Assembly (NCBI RefSeq): GCF_014636275.1
Contig: NZ_BMEB01000001.1
Coordinates: forward strand, 372,001 to 436,000
Length of the DNA stretch: 64,000 nt
Reading direction: 5' to 3'
From: Cellulomonas carbonis
GTDB taxonomy: Bacteria; Actinomycetota; Actinomycetes; Actinomycetales; Cellulomonadaceae
The stretch's first letter is position 1; each line of letters opens with the position of its first letter. The notes under the pieces are model-generated. The model did not search any database. It was not told the origin of the DNA and was given only the letters and a program-made list of their open reading frames with translations. The position numbers and the translations under genes are program-made. This document shows, piece after piece, positions 1 through 8,030 of the stretch.

Positions 1-123
1 GGCGTCGTCGTCACGGGGGAGCGGATGCTGCTGCACCAGGCGACCGAGCAGGTCCGCCTCATGACGGGCCGTGCGGCCCCGCGCGAGCCGATGGAGAGGG
101 CGCTCGCCGCGGCACTCGGGTGA
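1..123 (+). CDS. aroE: Shikimate dehydrogenase, C-terminal end (partial)
   Basis: Reading frame 1 is open from the first base to the TGA at 121-123 and gives 40 residues. The segment LLHQATEQVRLMTG followed by P and a final M-x-x-AL resembles the C-terminal helix of AroE, which reduces 3-dehydroshikimate with NADPH. The start lies outside the window. Placement supports the call: aroC, aroK and aroB follow about 13 kb downstream, and aroE next to a pilB-type gene is a familiar actinobacterial arrangement. The assignment rests on a short tail, so it is probable rather than certain. Confidence 0.72.
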   Translation, partial: GVVVTGERMLLHQATEQVRLMTGRAAPREPMERALAAALG

Positions 124-141
124 ATCGGCGACGGCGATCAC

Positions 142-170
142 CTACAGGGTGACCGCCGACGTGCCGATAG
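142..170 (+). promoter_or_regulatory. Sigma-28-type promoter of the T4P assembly ATPase gene
   Basis: CTACAG at 142-147, exactly 15 bases, then GCCGATAG at 163-170. The downstream box matches the GCCGATA core of FliA/WhiG/SigD promoters. The upstream box differs by two bases from the CTCAAG seen at the sibling sites (1930, 5143, 10414 and 21929 on the reverse strand). A start site near 177 would give a leader of about 64 bases. Confidence 0.6.
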
Positions 171-240
171 GGAGGGACGTCGGTCCTGGTCGCGCGTGCG
201 CGCCGGGACGTACCGGAGCCCCCCACCCGGAAGGACCCTT

Positions 241-1908
241 GTGAAGCAGCTCGGAGACATCCTGCTCGAAGAGGGCCTGGTGACCGAGGGTCAGCTGATG
301 GCCGCCCTCGACGAGCAGGCGATGCGGGGCGAGTCCCTCGGCCGTGTGCTCGTCGAGATCGGGATGCTGACCGAGGCGCAGCTCGTGCGCGCCCTCGCGA
401 ACCAGGTCGGCATGGAGTTCGTCGAGCTGACCGAGTACCCGGTCGACCGGACCGCGGTCGCGCTCCTGCCCGGCTCCCTGTGCCGGCGCTACACCGCGCT
501 GCCCGTCGGCATCCAGGACGGGTACCTGCTGCTCGCGATGGCCGACCCGGGCAACGTCCTCGCGGTCGACGACGCCCGCACGATGTCCGGGATGCCCGTG
601 CGGACGCTCGTCGCGACGCACGACGACCTGACCACGGCGATCGACCGGTACTGCCGCGCCGACGACGAGATGGACGACCTCGCGTCCGCCCTCGAGGAGA
701 CGCACACCGAGACGATCGACACCAACGTCGGTGACTTCGTCGACGACGACGCGCCGATCGTGCGGTTCGTGAACATCCTCGTCCAGCAGGCCATCCAGGA
801 CCGCGCCTCAGACATCCACATCGAGCCGTCCGAGGCCGACGTCCGCGTCCGGTACCGCATCGACGGCGTGCTGCACGAGATGCAGCGCGCGCCCAAGCAG
901 ATCCAGGGCGGCGTCATCTCGCGCCTGAAGATCATGAGCGACATCGACATCGCCGAGCGGCGCAAGCCGCAGGACGGCCGCATGTCGGTCACGCACAACG
1001 GCCGCAAGATCGACCTCCGTGTCGCGACCCTGCCGACGGTGTGGGGCGAGAAGGTCGTCATGCGAATCCTCGACAACTCGACCGCGAGCCTGGACCTGCG
1101 GGACCTGTCGTTCCTCGAGGAGAACCTCGAGACGTACAAGGAGTCGTACACCAAGCCCTACGGGATGATCCTCGTGACCGGCCCGACCGGCTCCGGCAAG
1201 TCGACGACGCTCTACGCGACGCTGAACGCCGTCTCGCGGCCCGAGATCAACGTCATCACCGTCGAGGACCCGGTCGAGTACCGACTTCCCGGCATCAACC
1301 AGGTCCAGGTCAACCCCAAGGCGGGCCTGACGTTCGCCGGTGCGCTGCGGTCGATCCTGCGGTCCGACCCCGACGTCGTGCTGCTCGGTGAGATCCGTGA
1401 CCACGAGACCGCGCAGATCGCGATCGAGGCGGCCCTCACGGGTCACCTCGTCCTCTCGACGCTCCACACGAACGACGCCCCGTCGGCCGTGACGCGCCTG
1501 GTCGAGATGGGGATCGAGCCGTTCCTCGTCGGGTCGGCGCTCGACTGCGTCGTCGCCCAGCGGCTCGCGCGCCGCCTGTGCGCCAAGTGCAAGCAGGCGT
1601 ACACGCCCGCGGAGGTCGAGCTCGTCGCGGCGCGGTTCCCGTGGGCGCCGGGGGAGCCGTTGCCGACGCTGTACCGGCCCGCCGGCTGCTCGACGTGCTC
1701 GGGCACGGGCTACAAGGGGCGGATGGCGATCCACGAGGTCATGCGCGTGACCGAGGAGATCGAGCGCCACGCGGTCGCCCACTCGTCGTCCGCGGACATC
1801 GGTCACACCGCTCGTGAGCAGGGGATGCTCTCGCTCCGCGAGGACGGCTGGACGAAGGTCCTCCTCGGCGACACGTCGATCGAGGAGATCCTCCGCGTCG
1901 TCGCCTGA
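241..1908 (+). CDS. pilB: Type IV pilus assembly ATPase, PilB/GspE family
   Basis: Cytoplasmic hexameric ATPase that should power pilus extension through the platform protein PilC. The 555-residue product has an N-terminal MshEN-like domain (about 1-150, LGDILLEEGLVTEGQL), Walker A GPTGSGKST at 314-322, an Asp-box/Walker B region (DVVLLGEIRD) and a C-terminal four-cysteine zinc motif (CAKC and CSTC) typical of PilB/GspE rather than PilT. The GTG start is chosen because GGAAGGA lies at 229-235 and homology begins there; an in-frame upstream extension exists but has no family support. It is first in the T4P locus and has its own sigma-28-like promoter. Some MshEN domains bind c-di-GMP; this one was not tested. 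Confidence 0.93.
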   Translation: MKQLGDILLEEGLVTEGQLMAALDEQAMRGESLGRVLVEIGMLTEAQLVRALANQVGMEFVELTEYPVDRTAVALLPGSLCRRYTALPVGIQDGYLLLAMADPGNVLAVDDARTMSGMPVRTLVATHDDLTTAIDRYCRADDEMDDLASALEETHTETIDTNVGDFVDDDAPIVRFVNILVQQAIQDRASDIHIEPSEADVRVRYRIDGVLHEMQRAPKQIQGGVISRLKIMSDIDIAERRKPQDGRMSVTHNGRKIDLRVATLPTVWGEKVVMRILDNSTASLDLRDLSFLEENLETYKESYTKPYGMILVTGPTGSGKSTTLYATLNAVSRPEINVITVEDPVEYRLPGINQVQVNPKAGLTFAGALRSILRSDPDVVLLGEIRDHETAQIAIEAALTGHLVLSTLHTNDAPSAVTRLVEMGIEPFLVGSALDCVVAQRLARRLCAKCKQAYTPAEVELVAARFPWAPGEPLPTLYRPAGCSTCSGTGYKGRMAIHEVMRVTEEIERHAVAHSSSADIGHTAREQGMLSLREDGWTKVLLGDTSIEEILRVVA

Positions 1909-1929
1909 CGAGCCGGGCGACCCGTTCGA

Positions 1930-1958
1930 CTCAAGATCGCGGCTCCCGCGGTCGATAG
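1930..1958 (+). promoter_or_regulatory. Sigma-28-type promoter of pilT
   Basis: CTCAAG at 1930-1935, 15 bases, GTCGATAG at 1951-1958. It lies in the 92-base gap between pilB and pilT, giving a predicted leader of about 35 bases. The spacing and both boxes match the elements before the pilin gene and pilM. Confidence 0.7.
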
Positions 1959-2000
1959 GAAGCCGGAGCACCGGCGCAGCAGCCCAGGAGAGAGGCCCTT

Positions 2001-3662
2001 GTGAACACCTTCCACCCCGAGCAGGACGGTGGACGTGCCGAGCACGGCCTGACACGTCGCGACGTGCGTGCGGTCGAGGCGCAGGGCGCCCCGACGCCCG
2101 GTGGGTTCCCCGGGTACGCGGGGGCGCCGGCGGGTGCCGGGGTCGCGCACGTGCCGCCTGCGGCGTCGCCCGTCGCCGGACCTCTCCCGCCGTCGCTGAC
2201 CCCGCAGCCGCCCGGTGCGGTGACGTTCCCGCCGGCGCCGCTCGCGCAGCCGGCCTACCCGGCCGCTCCTCCCGCGCCGCGAGCGCCCGCTCAGCCCGGC
2301 CCCTCGGGCCCGGCGAGCTACGCCGCCGCCGCGCCTCCGCAGGGCGCCCCCGTGAGCGCCTCCGCTCCCGCCCCGGCACGGGCGCCTCAGACCGCACCGC
2401 CGGCACCCCCTGCGGGACAGGCGGCGGCGCCGGCGGCGCGAGCACCGCAGCCGCGCGAGCGCAACGCGCGCATCGGCATGACCCAGCTGCCGGGTGAGGG
2501 CGACCTCGACCTCGACACCGCGCTCAAGAAGATGATCGAGATGGGCGCCTCGGATTTGCACGTCACCGTGGGCGCGCCGCCGAACGTGCGCCTTGACGGG
2601 CGCCTCCAGCCCCTCGAGGGCTTCCCGGCTCTCGTGCCGGACAGCGTGCAGCGCACGCTCTACTCGATCCTCACGCAGAAGCAGCGGGAGGTCTTCGAGG
2701 CGAACCTCGAGCTCGACTTCGCGTACGCGGTGCGCGGCGTTGCGCGGTTCCGCGTGAACATGTACCAGCAGCGCGACTCGCTCGGCGCGGCCTTCCGCGT
2801 GATCCCCTACGAGATCAAGCCGCTCGAGGCGCTCGGCGTGCCGCCGGTCGTCGCCAACTTCGCGAACCTCCCGCGCGGTCTGGTGCTCGTCACGGGCCCG
2901 ACGGGGTCCGGCAAGTCCACGACACTCGCGTCGATCATCGACCTGGCGAACCGGACGCGGTCCGACCACATCATGACCGTCGAGGACCCGATCGAGTTCC
3001 TCCACCGCCACAAGAAGTCGCTCATCAACCAGCGCGAGGTCGGTGCGGACACGCACTCGTTCGCCGCGGCCCTCAAGCACGTGCTGCGGCAGGACCCCGA
3101 CATCATCCTCGTCGGCGAGATGCGCGACCTCGAGACCATCTCCGTCGCGCTCACGGCCGCCGAGACCGGTCACCTCGTCTTCGCGACGCTCCACACGCAG
3201 GACGCCGCGCAGACGATCGACCGGATCATCGACGTCTTCCCGTCGCACCAGCAGGCCCAGGTCCGGACGCAGCTCGCGACCGCGATCCAGGGCGTCGTGT
3301 GCCAGACCCTGACCAAGCGTGCTGACGGCCCGGGCCGAGCAGTGGCGACCGAGGTCATGATCGCGACACCCGCGATCCGCAACCTCATCCGCGAGGGCAA
3401 GACGCACCAGATCTACTCGGCGATGCAGGCCGGTGCCCAGATGGGCATGCACACCATGGACCAGCACCTCGCCGAGCTCGTGAAGATCGGCCGCATCACG
3501 TACGAGCAGGGCGCCGAGAAGTGCCACCACATCGCCGACTTCAACCGGCTCACGGGCCGGCTCGGTGACGGCGGGGGAGGCACATCCCTCGGCGCGATGA
3601 GCGGCGGCGACCCGCTCGGCGCGGTCACGCTCGGTGTCAACAAGTTCGGGAGTGCAGGCTGA
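2001..3662 (+). CDS. pilT: Twitching motility retraction ATPase PilT, with long Pro/Ala-rich N-terminus
   Basis: Pilus retraction ATPase, 553 residues. The PilT core begins near residue 167 (LDTALKKMIEMGASDLHV) and has Walker A GPTGSGKST from G299, the DPDIILVGEMRD Walker B region and the PilT-specific AIRNLIREGK motif near the C-terminus. About 165 residues before the core are rich in Pro and Ala and look disordered; most PilT proteins begin close to the core. The GTG start at 2001 has AGGAGAGAGG upstream (1985-1995). The final TGA overlaps the pilC ATG by one base, so the two are translationally coupled. The extension makes the protein about 1.5 times the usual length. Confidence 0.93.
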   Translation: MNTFHPEQDGGRAEHGLTRRDVRAVEAQGAPTPGGFPGYAGAPAGAGVAHVPPAASPVAGPLPPSLTPQPPGAVTFPPAPLAQPAYPAAPPAPRAPAQPGPSGPASYAAAAPPQGAPVSASAPAPARAPQTAPPAPPAGQAAAPAARAPQPRERNARIGMTQLPGEGDLDLDTALKKMIEMGASDLHVTVGAPPNVRLDGRLQPLEGFPALVPDSVQRTLYSILTQKQREVFEANLELDFAYAVRGVARFRVNMYQQRDSLGAAFRVIPYEIKPLEALGVPPVVANFANLPRGLVLVTGPTGSGKSTTLASIIDLANRTRSDHIMTVEDPIEFLHRHKKSLINQREVGADTHSFAAALKHVLRQDPDIILVGEMRDLETISVALTAAETGHLVFATLHTQDAAQTIDRIIDVFPSHQQAQVRTQLATAIQGVVCQTLTKRADGPGRAVATEVMIATPAIRNLIREGKTHQIYSAMQAGAQMGMHTMDQHLAELVKIGRITYEQGAEKCHHIADFNRLTGRLGDGGGGTSLGAMSGGDPLGAVTLGVNKFGSAG

Positions 3663-4891
3663 TGGCCACGGCTACCAAGACGTTCGAGTACGCGGTCCGC
3701 GACAAGTCCGGCAAGCTCGTCAAGGGCCGGGTCGAAGCGCCCAATCAGGCGGCGGTCGCGAGTCGGCTGCGCACCATGGGCATGGCGCCCGTGTCCATCG
3801 ACGAGGTGTCGGCGGGCGGCCTGTCCAAGGAGATCTCCATCCCCGGTCTCTCGGACCGGATCTCGCTCAAGGACACCGCGGTCATGTCGCGCCAGCTCGC
3901 GACGATGATCAATTCCGGTCTGTCCCTGCTGCGGTCGCTGTCGATCCTCGCCGAGCAGACCGAGAACAAGGCACTGGCCAAGATCATCGCCCAGGTGCGG
4001 TCGGACGTCGAGACGGGCGCGTCGTTCTCGATGGCGCTCGGCAAGCACCCCGACGCGTTCCCGCCGCTCATGGTCAACATGGTCAAGGCGGGCGAGGTCG
4101 GCGGCTTCCTCGACACGGTGCTGCTCTCGGTCGCGAGCAACTTCGAGGCCGAGGTCAAGCTGCGCTCGAAGATCAAGAGTGCCATGACCTACCCCGTCAT
4201 GGTGTTCGTCATGGCGATCCTCGCCACCACCGCGATGCTCCTGTTCATCGTGCCCGTCTTCAAGACGATGTTCGAGGGCCTGGGCGGCGAGCTACCGCTG
4301 CCGACGCAGATCCTCGTGTGGATGTCCGCGGCGATGAAGATCGTGGCGCCCGTCATGGTCGTCGTTCTCATCGTGTTCTTCTTCTGGTGGACGAAGCACA
4401 AGCACGACGACGCGGTTCGTGAGAAGGTCGACCCGGTCAAGCTCAAGATGCCCGTCTTCGGGCCGCTGTTCCAGAAGGTCGCGATGTCACGGTTCACGCG
4501 AAACTTCGGGACGATGATCCATGCCGGCGTTCCGATTCTCCAGGCGCTCGACATCGTCGGCGAGACGAGCGGAAACGTCGTCATTGAACGAGCCGCAAAG
4601 GACGTCAGGGAATCCGTCCGGACCGGGCAGTCGCTCTCGGGTCCGCTCGCAAACCACGCTGTGTTCCCGCCCATGGTGGTGCAGATGATGGCCGTCGGCG
4701 AGGACACGGGTGCCCTCGACACGATGCTGCACAAGATCTCGGAGTTCTACGACCAGGAGGTCGAGGCGACGACGGAGGCGCTCACGTCGCTCATCGAGCC
4801 GCTGATGATCGCCGTCGTCGGTGTGATTGTCGGCGGGATGATCATCGCGATGTACATGCCTATCTTCAAGGTGTTCGACCTGATCGGGTGA
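3662..4891 (+). CDS. pilC: Type IV pilus inner-membrane platform protein PilC
   Basis: Polytopic platform protein (409 residues) on which PilB and PilT act to add or remove pilin subunits. It contains two T2SSF repeats: the first around residues 70-190 (MSRQLATMINSGLSLLRSL) and the second around 270-395 (FTRNFGTMIHAGVPILQAL). Hydrophobic segments lie near 175-200, 220-245 and at the C-terminus (LMIAVVGVIVGGMIIAMYMP). Its length is normal for the family. The start overlaps the pilT stop by one base. No separate promoter was seen. Confidence 0.94.
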   Translation: MATATKTFEYAVRDKSGKLVKGRVEAPNQAAVASRLRTMGMAPVSIDEVSAGGLSKEISIPGLSDRISLKDTAVMSRQLATMINSGLSLLRSLSILAEQTENKALAKIIAQVRSDVETGASFSMALGKHPDAFPPLMVNMVKAGEVGGFLDTVLLSVASNFEAEVKLRSKIKSAMTYPVMVFVMAILATTAMLLFIVPVFKTMFEGLGGELPLPTQILVWMSAAMKIVAPVMVVVLIVFFFWWTKHKHDDAVREKVDPVKLKMPVFGPLFQKVAMSRFTRNFGTMIHAGVPILQALDIVGETSGNVVIERAAKDVRESVRTGQSLSGPLANHAVFPPMVVQMMAVGEDTGALDTMLHKISEFYDQEVEATTEALTSLIEPLMIAVVGVIVGGMIIAMYMPIFKVFDLIG

Positions 4892-4924
4892 CCTTCGTCC
4901 CGGTCCGCCAGTATCTCCCGCTCT

Positions 4925-4956
4925 CGAAGCCGGCACGGGTGACCGTGCCGGCTTCG
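4925..4956 (+). terminator. Perfect hairpin after pilC
   Basis: A perfect 14-bp stem (4925-4938 with 4943-4956) closed by a GTGA tetraloop, 33 bases after the pilC stop. There is no T-run, which is usual for actinobacterial terminators. It would separate the ATPase/platform transcript from the pilin transcript. Confidence 0.75.
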
Positions 4957-5142
4957 ACGCGTCCTGCGACGTTCACGAGCACGACGCTCCTCACCGTTCC
5001 GGTCAGTTGACACGGAGCTGCCTCACGGCGCGCGGGCTTCTTGCCGATGCCGTTCTGTCCGAGTTAGGGCATTTTGCGGATGCGGCCGTCGAGCGGGGAC
5101 TGCGCTGAGCGGGTGAAAAGCAGCGTGGCCCGCGCCACTTCC
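4957..5142 (+). other. Long gene-free leader region before the major pilin
   Basis: The whole pilC-pilin gap is 341 bases. After the hairpin it contains no convincing coding frame. A TTGACA hexamer at 5007-5012 has no matching -10 at 16-18 bases. The only good promoter signal is the sigma-28-like element at 5143-5171. No known riboswitch, including the c-di-GMP classes, could be recognised by eye. Confidence 0.5.
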
Positions 5143-5171
5143 CTCAAGCGAGCCCGCGGCCCGGTCGATGA
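5143..5171 (+). promoter_or_regulatory. Sigma-28-type promoter of the major pilin gene
   Basis: CTCAAG at 5143-5148, 15 bases, GTCGATGA at 5164-5171. The -10 box differs from GTCGATAG in the last two positions. A start site near 5178 would leave a leader of about 55 bases carrying the strong ribosome site AAGGAG. Confidence 0.65.
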
Positions 5172-5232
5172 ACCGGCTGTAGCACCACTCACCGGCCCCC
5201 GGCCGCTCACACTGAGAACGAAGGAGAGCGCA

Positions 5233-5673
5233 ATGATCGCTCGCGTCACCAAGGCCCTCAACGACAAGGACAAGGGCTTCACGCTCATCGAGCTCCTGGT
5301 CGTCATCATCATCATCGGCATCCTCGCGGCGATCGCGATCCCGGTCTTCCTCAACCAGCGGGAGAAGGGCTGGGACGCCGCCGTCCAGTCGGACCTCAAG
5401 AACGCTGCGACCGCGCAGGAGACGCTCCTGACCGAGACGGGTGCCTACTTCGACGGTGCCGTCGCGGCGGCCAACCTCGGCGCGCAGGGCTTCCGCTTCT
5501 CGGCCAACGCGAACTACTCGACCGGGACGCCGGCTATCGCTTCGATCGCCCGCGGCACCGCGGACTCGGACTCCTTCTGCCTCAGCGCGACGTCGGCGTC
5601 CGGTGAGATCTGGGTGTACGACAGCGCGGCCGGTGGCATCCAGCCGACGACGGTCAACGCTTGCACCCCGTGA
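5233..5673 (+). CDS. pilA: Major type IV pilin, type IVa-like
   Basis: Prepilin of 146 residues. A 15-residue leader ends in Lys-Gly and cleavage is expected at G15|F16 (KG|FTLIELLVVIIIIGIL), leaving a mature pilin of about 131 residues with N-terminal Phe and Glu5. A hydrophobic helix spans about residues 16-40. The C-terminal domain has two cysteines (DSFCLS and the near-terminal NACTP) that could form the usual C-terminal disulphide loop. ATG 5233 is chosen for its AAGGAG site and because it gives a normal leader; an upstream in-frame ATG at 5074 would place about 53 unrelated residues before it. Flanking hairpins (4925-4956, 5718-5747) isolate it, as expected for a highly expressed subunit. 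Confidence 0.93.
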   Translation: MIARVTKALNDKDKGFTLIELLVVIIIIGILAAIAIPVFLNQREKGWDAAVQSDLKNAATAQETLLTETGAYFDGAVAAANLGAQGFRFSANANYSTGTPAIASIARGTADSDSFCLSATSASGEIWVYDSAAGGIQPTTVNACTP

Positions 5674-5711
5674 TCTGACCCGGGGGGCCCGTGAGACGGG
5701 TTGCCCGGGAC

Positions 5712-5752
5712 TCCCGAGGGGAGGGAAGGACGCGTCCTTCCCTCCCCATCGG
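5712..5752 (+). terminator. Strong palindrome after the major pilin gene
   Basis: A perfect 15 + 15 palindrome occupies 5718-5747 (GGGGAGGGAAGGACG and its complement, no spacer) and can be extended by about five pairs with one bulged base to 5752. It lies 44 bases after the pilin stop and 46 bases before the next start. It probably acts as a partial terminator or an mRNA 3' stabiliser that makes pilin mRNA more abundant than the minor-pilin mRNA. Confidence 0.72.
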
Positions 5753-5793
5753 GCGTACACACGCATCATCGCCACCGGACGGAAGGGAAACAG

Positions 5794-7419
5794 ATGTGCC
5801 GGCTGCTGGCTCGTGCGAGGCGTGAGGACTCTGGCTTCGGACTGGTCGAGGCTGTCGTCGCCATGCTGATCGCGGGAGTGGTCTTCGCCGCACTCGCCGC
5901 GTCCCTCGTGTCCGCGGTGAAGGCGTCTCTCTACAGCCGTCAGAACCAGCAGGCAACAGACTTCATGACCCGTGAGCTCGAGACGTTGCGAGCTGCCGGG
6001 TTCGGGGCGCTCGCCCACACCGTCGGCACGGTGGCGAGCGACCCGCGACTCGCCAGTTGCGGTGGGACGTACTGCCTGGACGTCAACGGCGTGCCGGAGC
6101 CGGTTGTGACTGTCGCGTCCGGTGGGCTCCCGAGCGTATCGACCACGGTGAGCGGGGCCGAGGCGAACTCAACGACTTACACCGTCTCTCGCTACGTCAC
6201 GGCAGTGCCGGGGGAGTCGACCGACACAGTGCGTCGCGCGACCATCGTGATCAGCTGGGAGCACGGCGGTGTCGAGCGCATCCGCTCCACCTCCTCCCTC
6301 ATCGCCTTCACGCAACGCGGACTGCCGCTGCCGAACTTCCGGCTCGAACTGCCTTCCCCGTCGATCGCCGTGAACCCGGGCGGAGTCCTGGACTTCACGA
6401 TGACGGTCACCAACCAGGGCGCACCCGACCGGTGGAACCTCTCGCACAACGGCGCGCTCGGGTGGGCCTTCTACGCCGACACCGACGACGACGGCGACTT
6501 CGACCCCGCGGTCGACCAGCCGCTCGCCGACACGACGAGCGACGGCCAGCCCGACACGGGGCGCCTCGACCCCGCCACGACCTTCCGCTTCTTCCTCGCG
6601 CGTACGACGAGCTCGTCCGAGGGGTCGAGCACCGCGGCGGTCGTGGTGACCGCCCGCTCGGTGGGGCAGCCGACGGCGACCGGCGGCACCAAGAGCGTCA
6701 CGGGCACCGCGACCGTCACGACCAGCGTGATCGTCCCGACGACGCCACCCGTCGGTCCCACGACGCCGCCCGGGCCGACTCCCGCTCCGGAGGTGACCTG
6801 CCCCGCAATCTCGACCGCGCCCGCGCCGTCAGGCACTGGTGGGTACACGGTCCGTCAGTACACGCTCCAGCACGAGGGCGTGGGCACCAGCGCCACGCAG
6901 ACGCAGATGTACCTCGGCACATCCGCCGGAGACGAGCCTTACTTGACGCCGTACTCGACGGATCAGGACGCCGCGGCGACCGGGCGCGTGCTGCAGCCGG
7001 TCCCGAATCTCGCAGCCACGTCCTCCGCGCTGCTCGCGGCGACCGACAAGACGCGCTACTCCGACTGGGCCGTCCAACTCAACAAGAAGAGCACGATCGA
7101 CGGCCAGGCGACGGCTCGCTTCTGGGTCGCTCGTCAGGGGGCCGGCTCGCCCGTCGACCTGAAGGTGATCCTCTACACCGCGGCGTCCAACGGCACGGGG
7201 CTCACCCGGACCGAGCGCGCCACGGCAAGCGTCTCGCTCGGGGCTCTGTCCTGTGCCGGCTTCCAGGAGGTGTCCGTGCAGCTTCCTGCGATCAGTGCGG
7301 TCAACGTGCCGAAGAACGGCTGGTTCGGCGTCCGGGTCGTCGCCGGCGGGGCGCCCGTCCGGCTTGCGTACGACGTCCCGTCCCAGTTCCCGTCGACGCT
7401 CGTGACGAGGATCAAGTGA
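5794..7419 (+). CDS. Large minor pilin with class III signal and extracellular beta-rich domains (PilV-like)
   Basis: 541 residues. The prepilin signal is SG|FGLVEAVVAML with cleavage at G14|F15 and Glu at mature position 5, followed by one hydrophobic helix. After a pilin-like segment come a beta-sandwich-like region with conserved-repeat character (about 195-255, FTMTVTNQGAPDRWNLS), an Asp-rich stretch near 225-260 (DTDDDGDFDPAVDQ) resembling calcium-binding linkers, a Pro/Thr linker (about 310-330) and a C-terminal domain of about 200 residues I cannot assign. Most minor pilins are 150-250 residues, so this resembles a modular pilus-tip protein. ATG 5794 has GGAAGGGA at 5781-5788. It overlaps the next gene by 4 bases (GTGA). 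Confidence 0.8.
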   Translation: MCRLLARARREDSGFGLVEAVVAMLIAGVVFAALAASLVSAVKASLYSRQNQQATDFMTRELETLRAAGFGALAHTVGTVASDPRLASCGGTYCLDVNGVPEPVVTVASGGLPSVSTTVSGAEANSTTYTVSRYVTAVPGESTDTVRRATIVISWEHGGVERIRSTSSLIAFTQRGLPLPNFRLELPSPSIAVNPGGVLDFTMTVTNQGAPDRWNLSHNGALGWAFYADTDDDGDFDPAVDQPLADTTSDGQPDTGRLDPATTFRFFLARTTSSSEGSSTAAVVVTARSVGQPTATGGTKSVTGTATVTTSVIVPTTPPVGPTTPPGPTPAPEVTCPAISTAPAPSGTGGYTVRQYTLQHEGVGTSATQTQMYLGTSAGDEPYLTPYSTDQDAAATGRVLQPVPNLAATSSALLAATDKTRYSDWAVQLNKKSTIDGQATARFWVARQGAGSPVDLKVILYTAASNGTGLTRTERATASVSLGALSCAGFQEVSVQLPAISAVNVPKNGWFGVRVVAGGAPVRLAYDVPSQFPSTLVTRIK

Positions 7420-8030
7420 ACGCGCTGCGGGCACGGCTGCGGCGCGAGGGCGACCGTGGCCTCACCCTGATCGAGCTCCTCGTGACGATGATCCTCCTGG
7501 CGGTCGTGTCGACCCTGGTCGTGACCGCCGTTGCGCAGTCGGTCCGGATCCTCGGACAGACCGACGACGAGGCGCTCGGTCTCTCCGATGCGAAGATCAT
7601 CCTCGACCGCCTCGGCCGCGATATCCGCGAGGCACGCGCGGTCACGTGCGACGGGGGTCTTGCCGACTTGAGTGACCCGACCAGTGCAGACCCGGACTGC
7701 GCCGCGCACCTCCAACTGTGGATCGACGCCAACTCGAACTACGTCGAGGACCCCACGGAGGTCATCACGTGGCGCCTCGAGACCAACGGTGCGCACTTCG
7801 ACGTGTGGCGGACGGCAGGCACCGGAGCCGGCGGGACCCCAGTGATCCAACAGCGCCAGGCGTCCTCGCTCATCGTGCGGATGGCGTTCACGTATGGCCC
7901 GCCCGGTGCGCCCGTCCCGGTCGAGGACGCGGAGCAGGTGAATCTCCGCATGCGGTATGACGCCATCAGGGACCGTGGAACCGGTGACCGCGAGGTCGCC
8001 TTTTCCGCCCGCCTCCGGAACAAGGGATGA
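7416..8030 (+). CDS. Prepilin-type N-terminal cleavage protein (PilW/PulJ-like)
   Basis: 204 residues. The signal RG|LTLIELLVTMILL has the cleavage Gly at 15 and Glu at mature position 5; the first mature residue is Leu instead of Phe. The rest includes a helical region (DAKIILDRLGRDIREARAV) characteristic of PilW/PulJ-type pseudopilins and a beta-rich C-terminus. The GTG start overlaps the previous stop (GTGA), and its own end overlaps the next ATG, so the three minor-pilin genes are translationally coupled. Likely a minor pilin that helps initiate pilus assembly. Confidence 0.82.
   Translation: MNALRARLRREGDRGLTLIELLVTMILLAVVSTLVVTAVAQSVRILGQTDDEALGLSDAKIILDRLGRDIREARAVTCDGGLADLSDPTSADPDCAAHLQLWIDANSNYVEDPTEVITWRLETNGAHFDVWRTAGTGAGGTPVIQQRQASSLIVRMAFTYGPPGAPVPVEDAEQVNLRMRYDAIRDRGTGDREVAFSARLRNKG

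Noticed and set aside
5007..5012. TTGACA hexamer before the pilin gene as a main-sigma -35
   Set aside because: No -10-like hexamer at 16-18 bases downstream; the sigma-28-like element is a better promoter.
4957..5232. c-di-GMP riboswitch in the pilin leader
   Set aside because: None of the conserved GEMM sequence blocks was found by eye.
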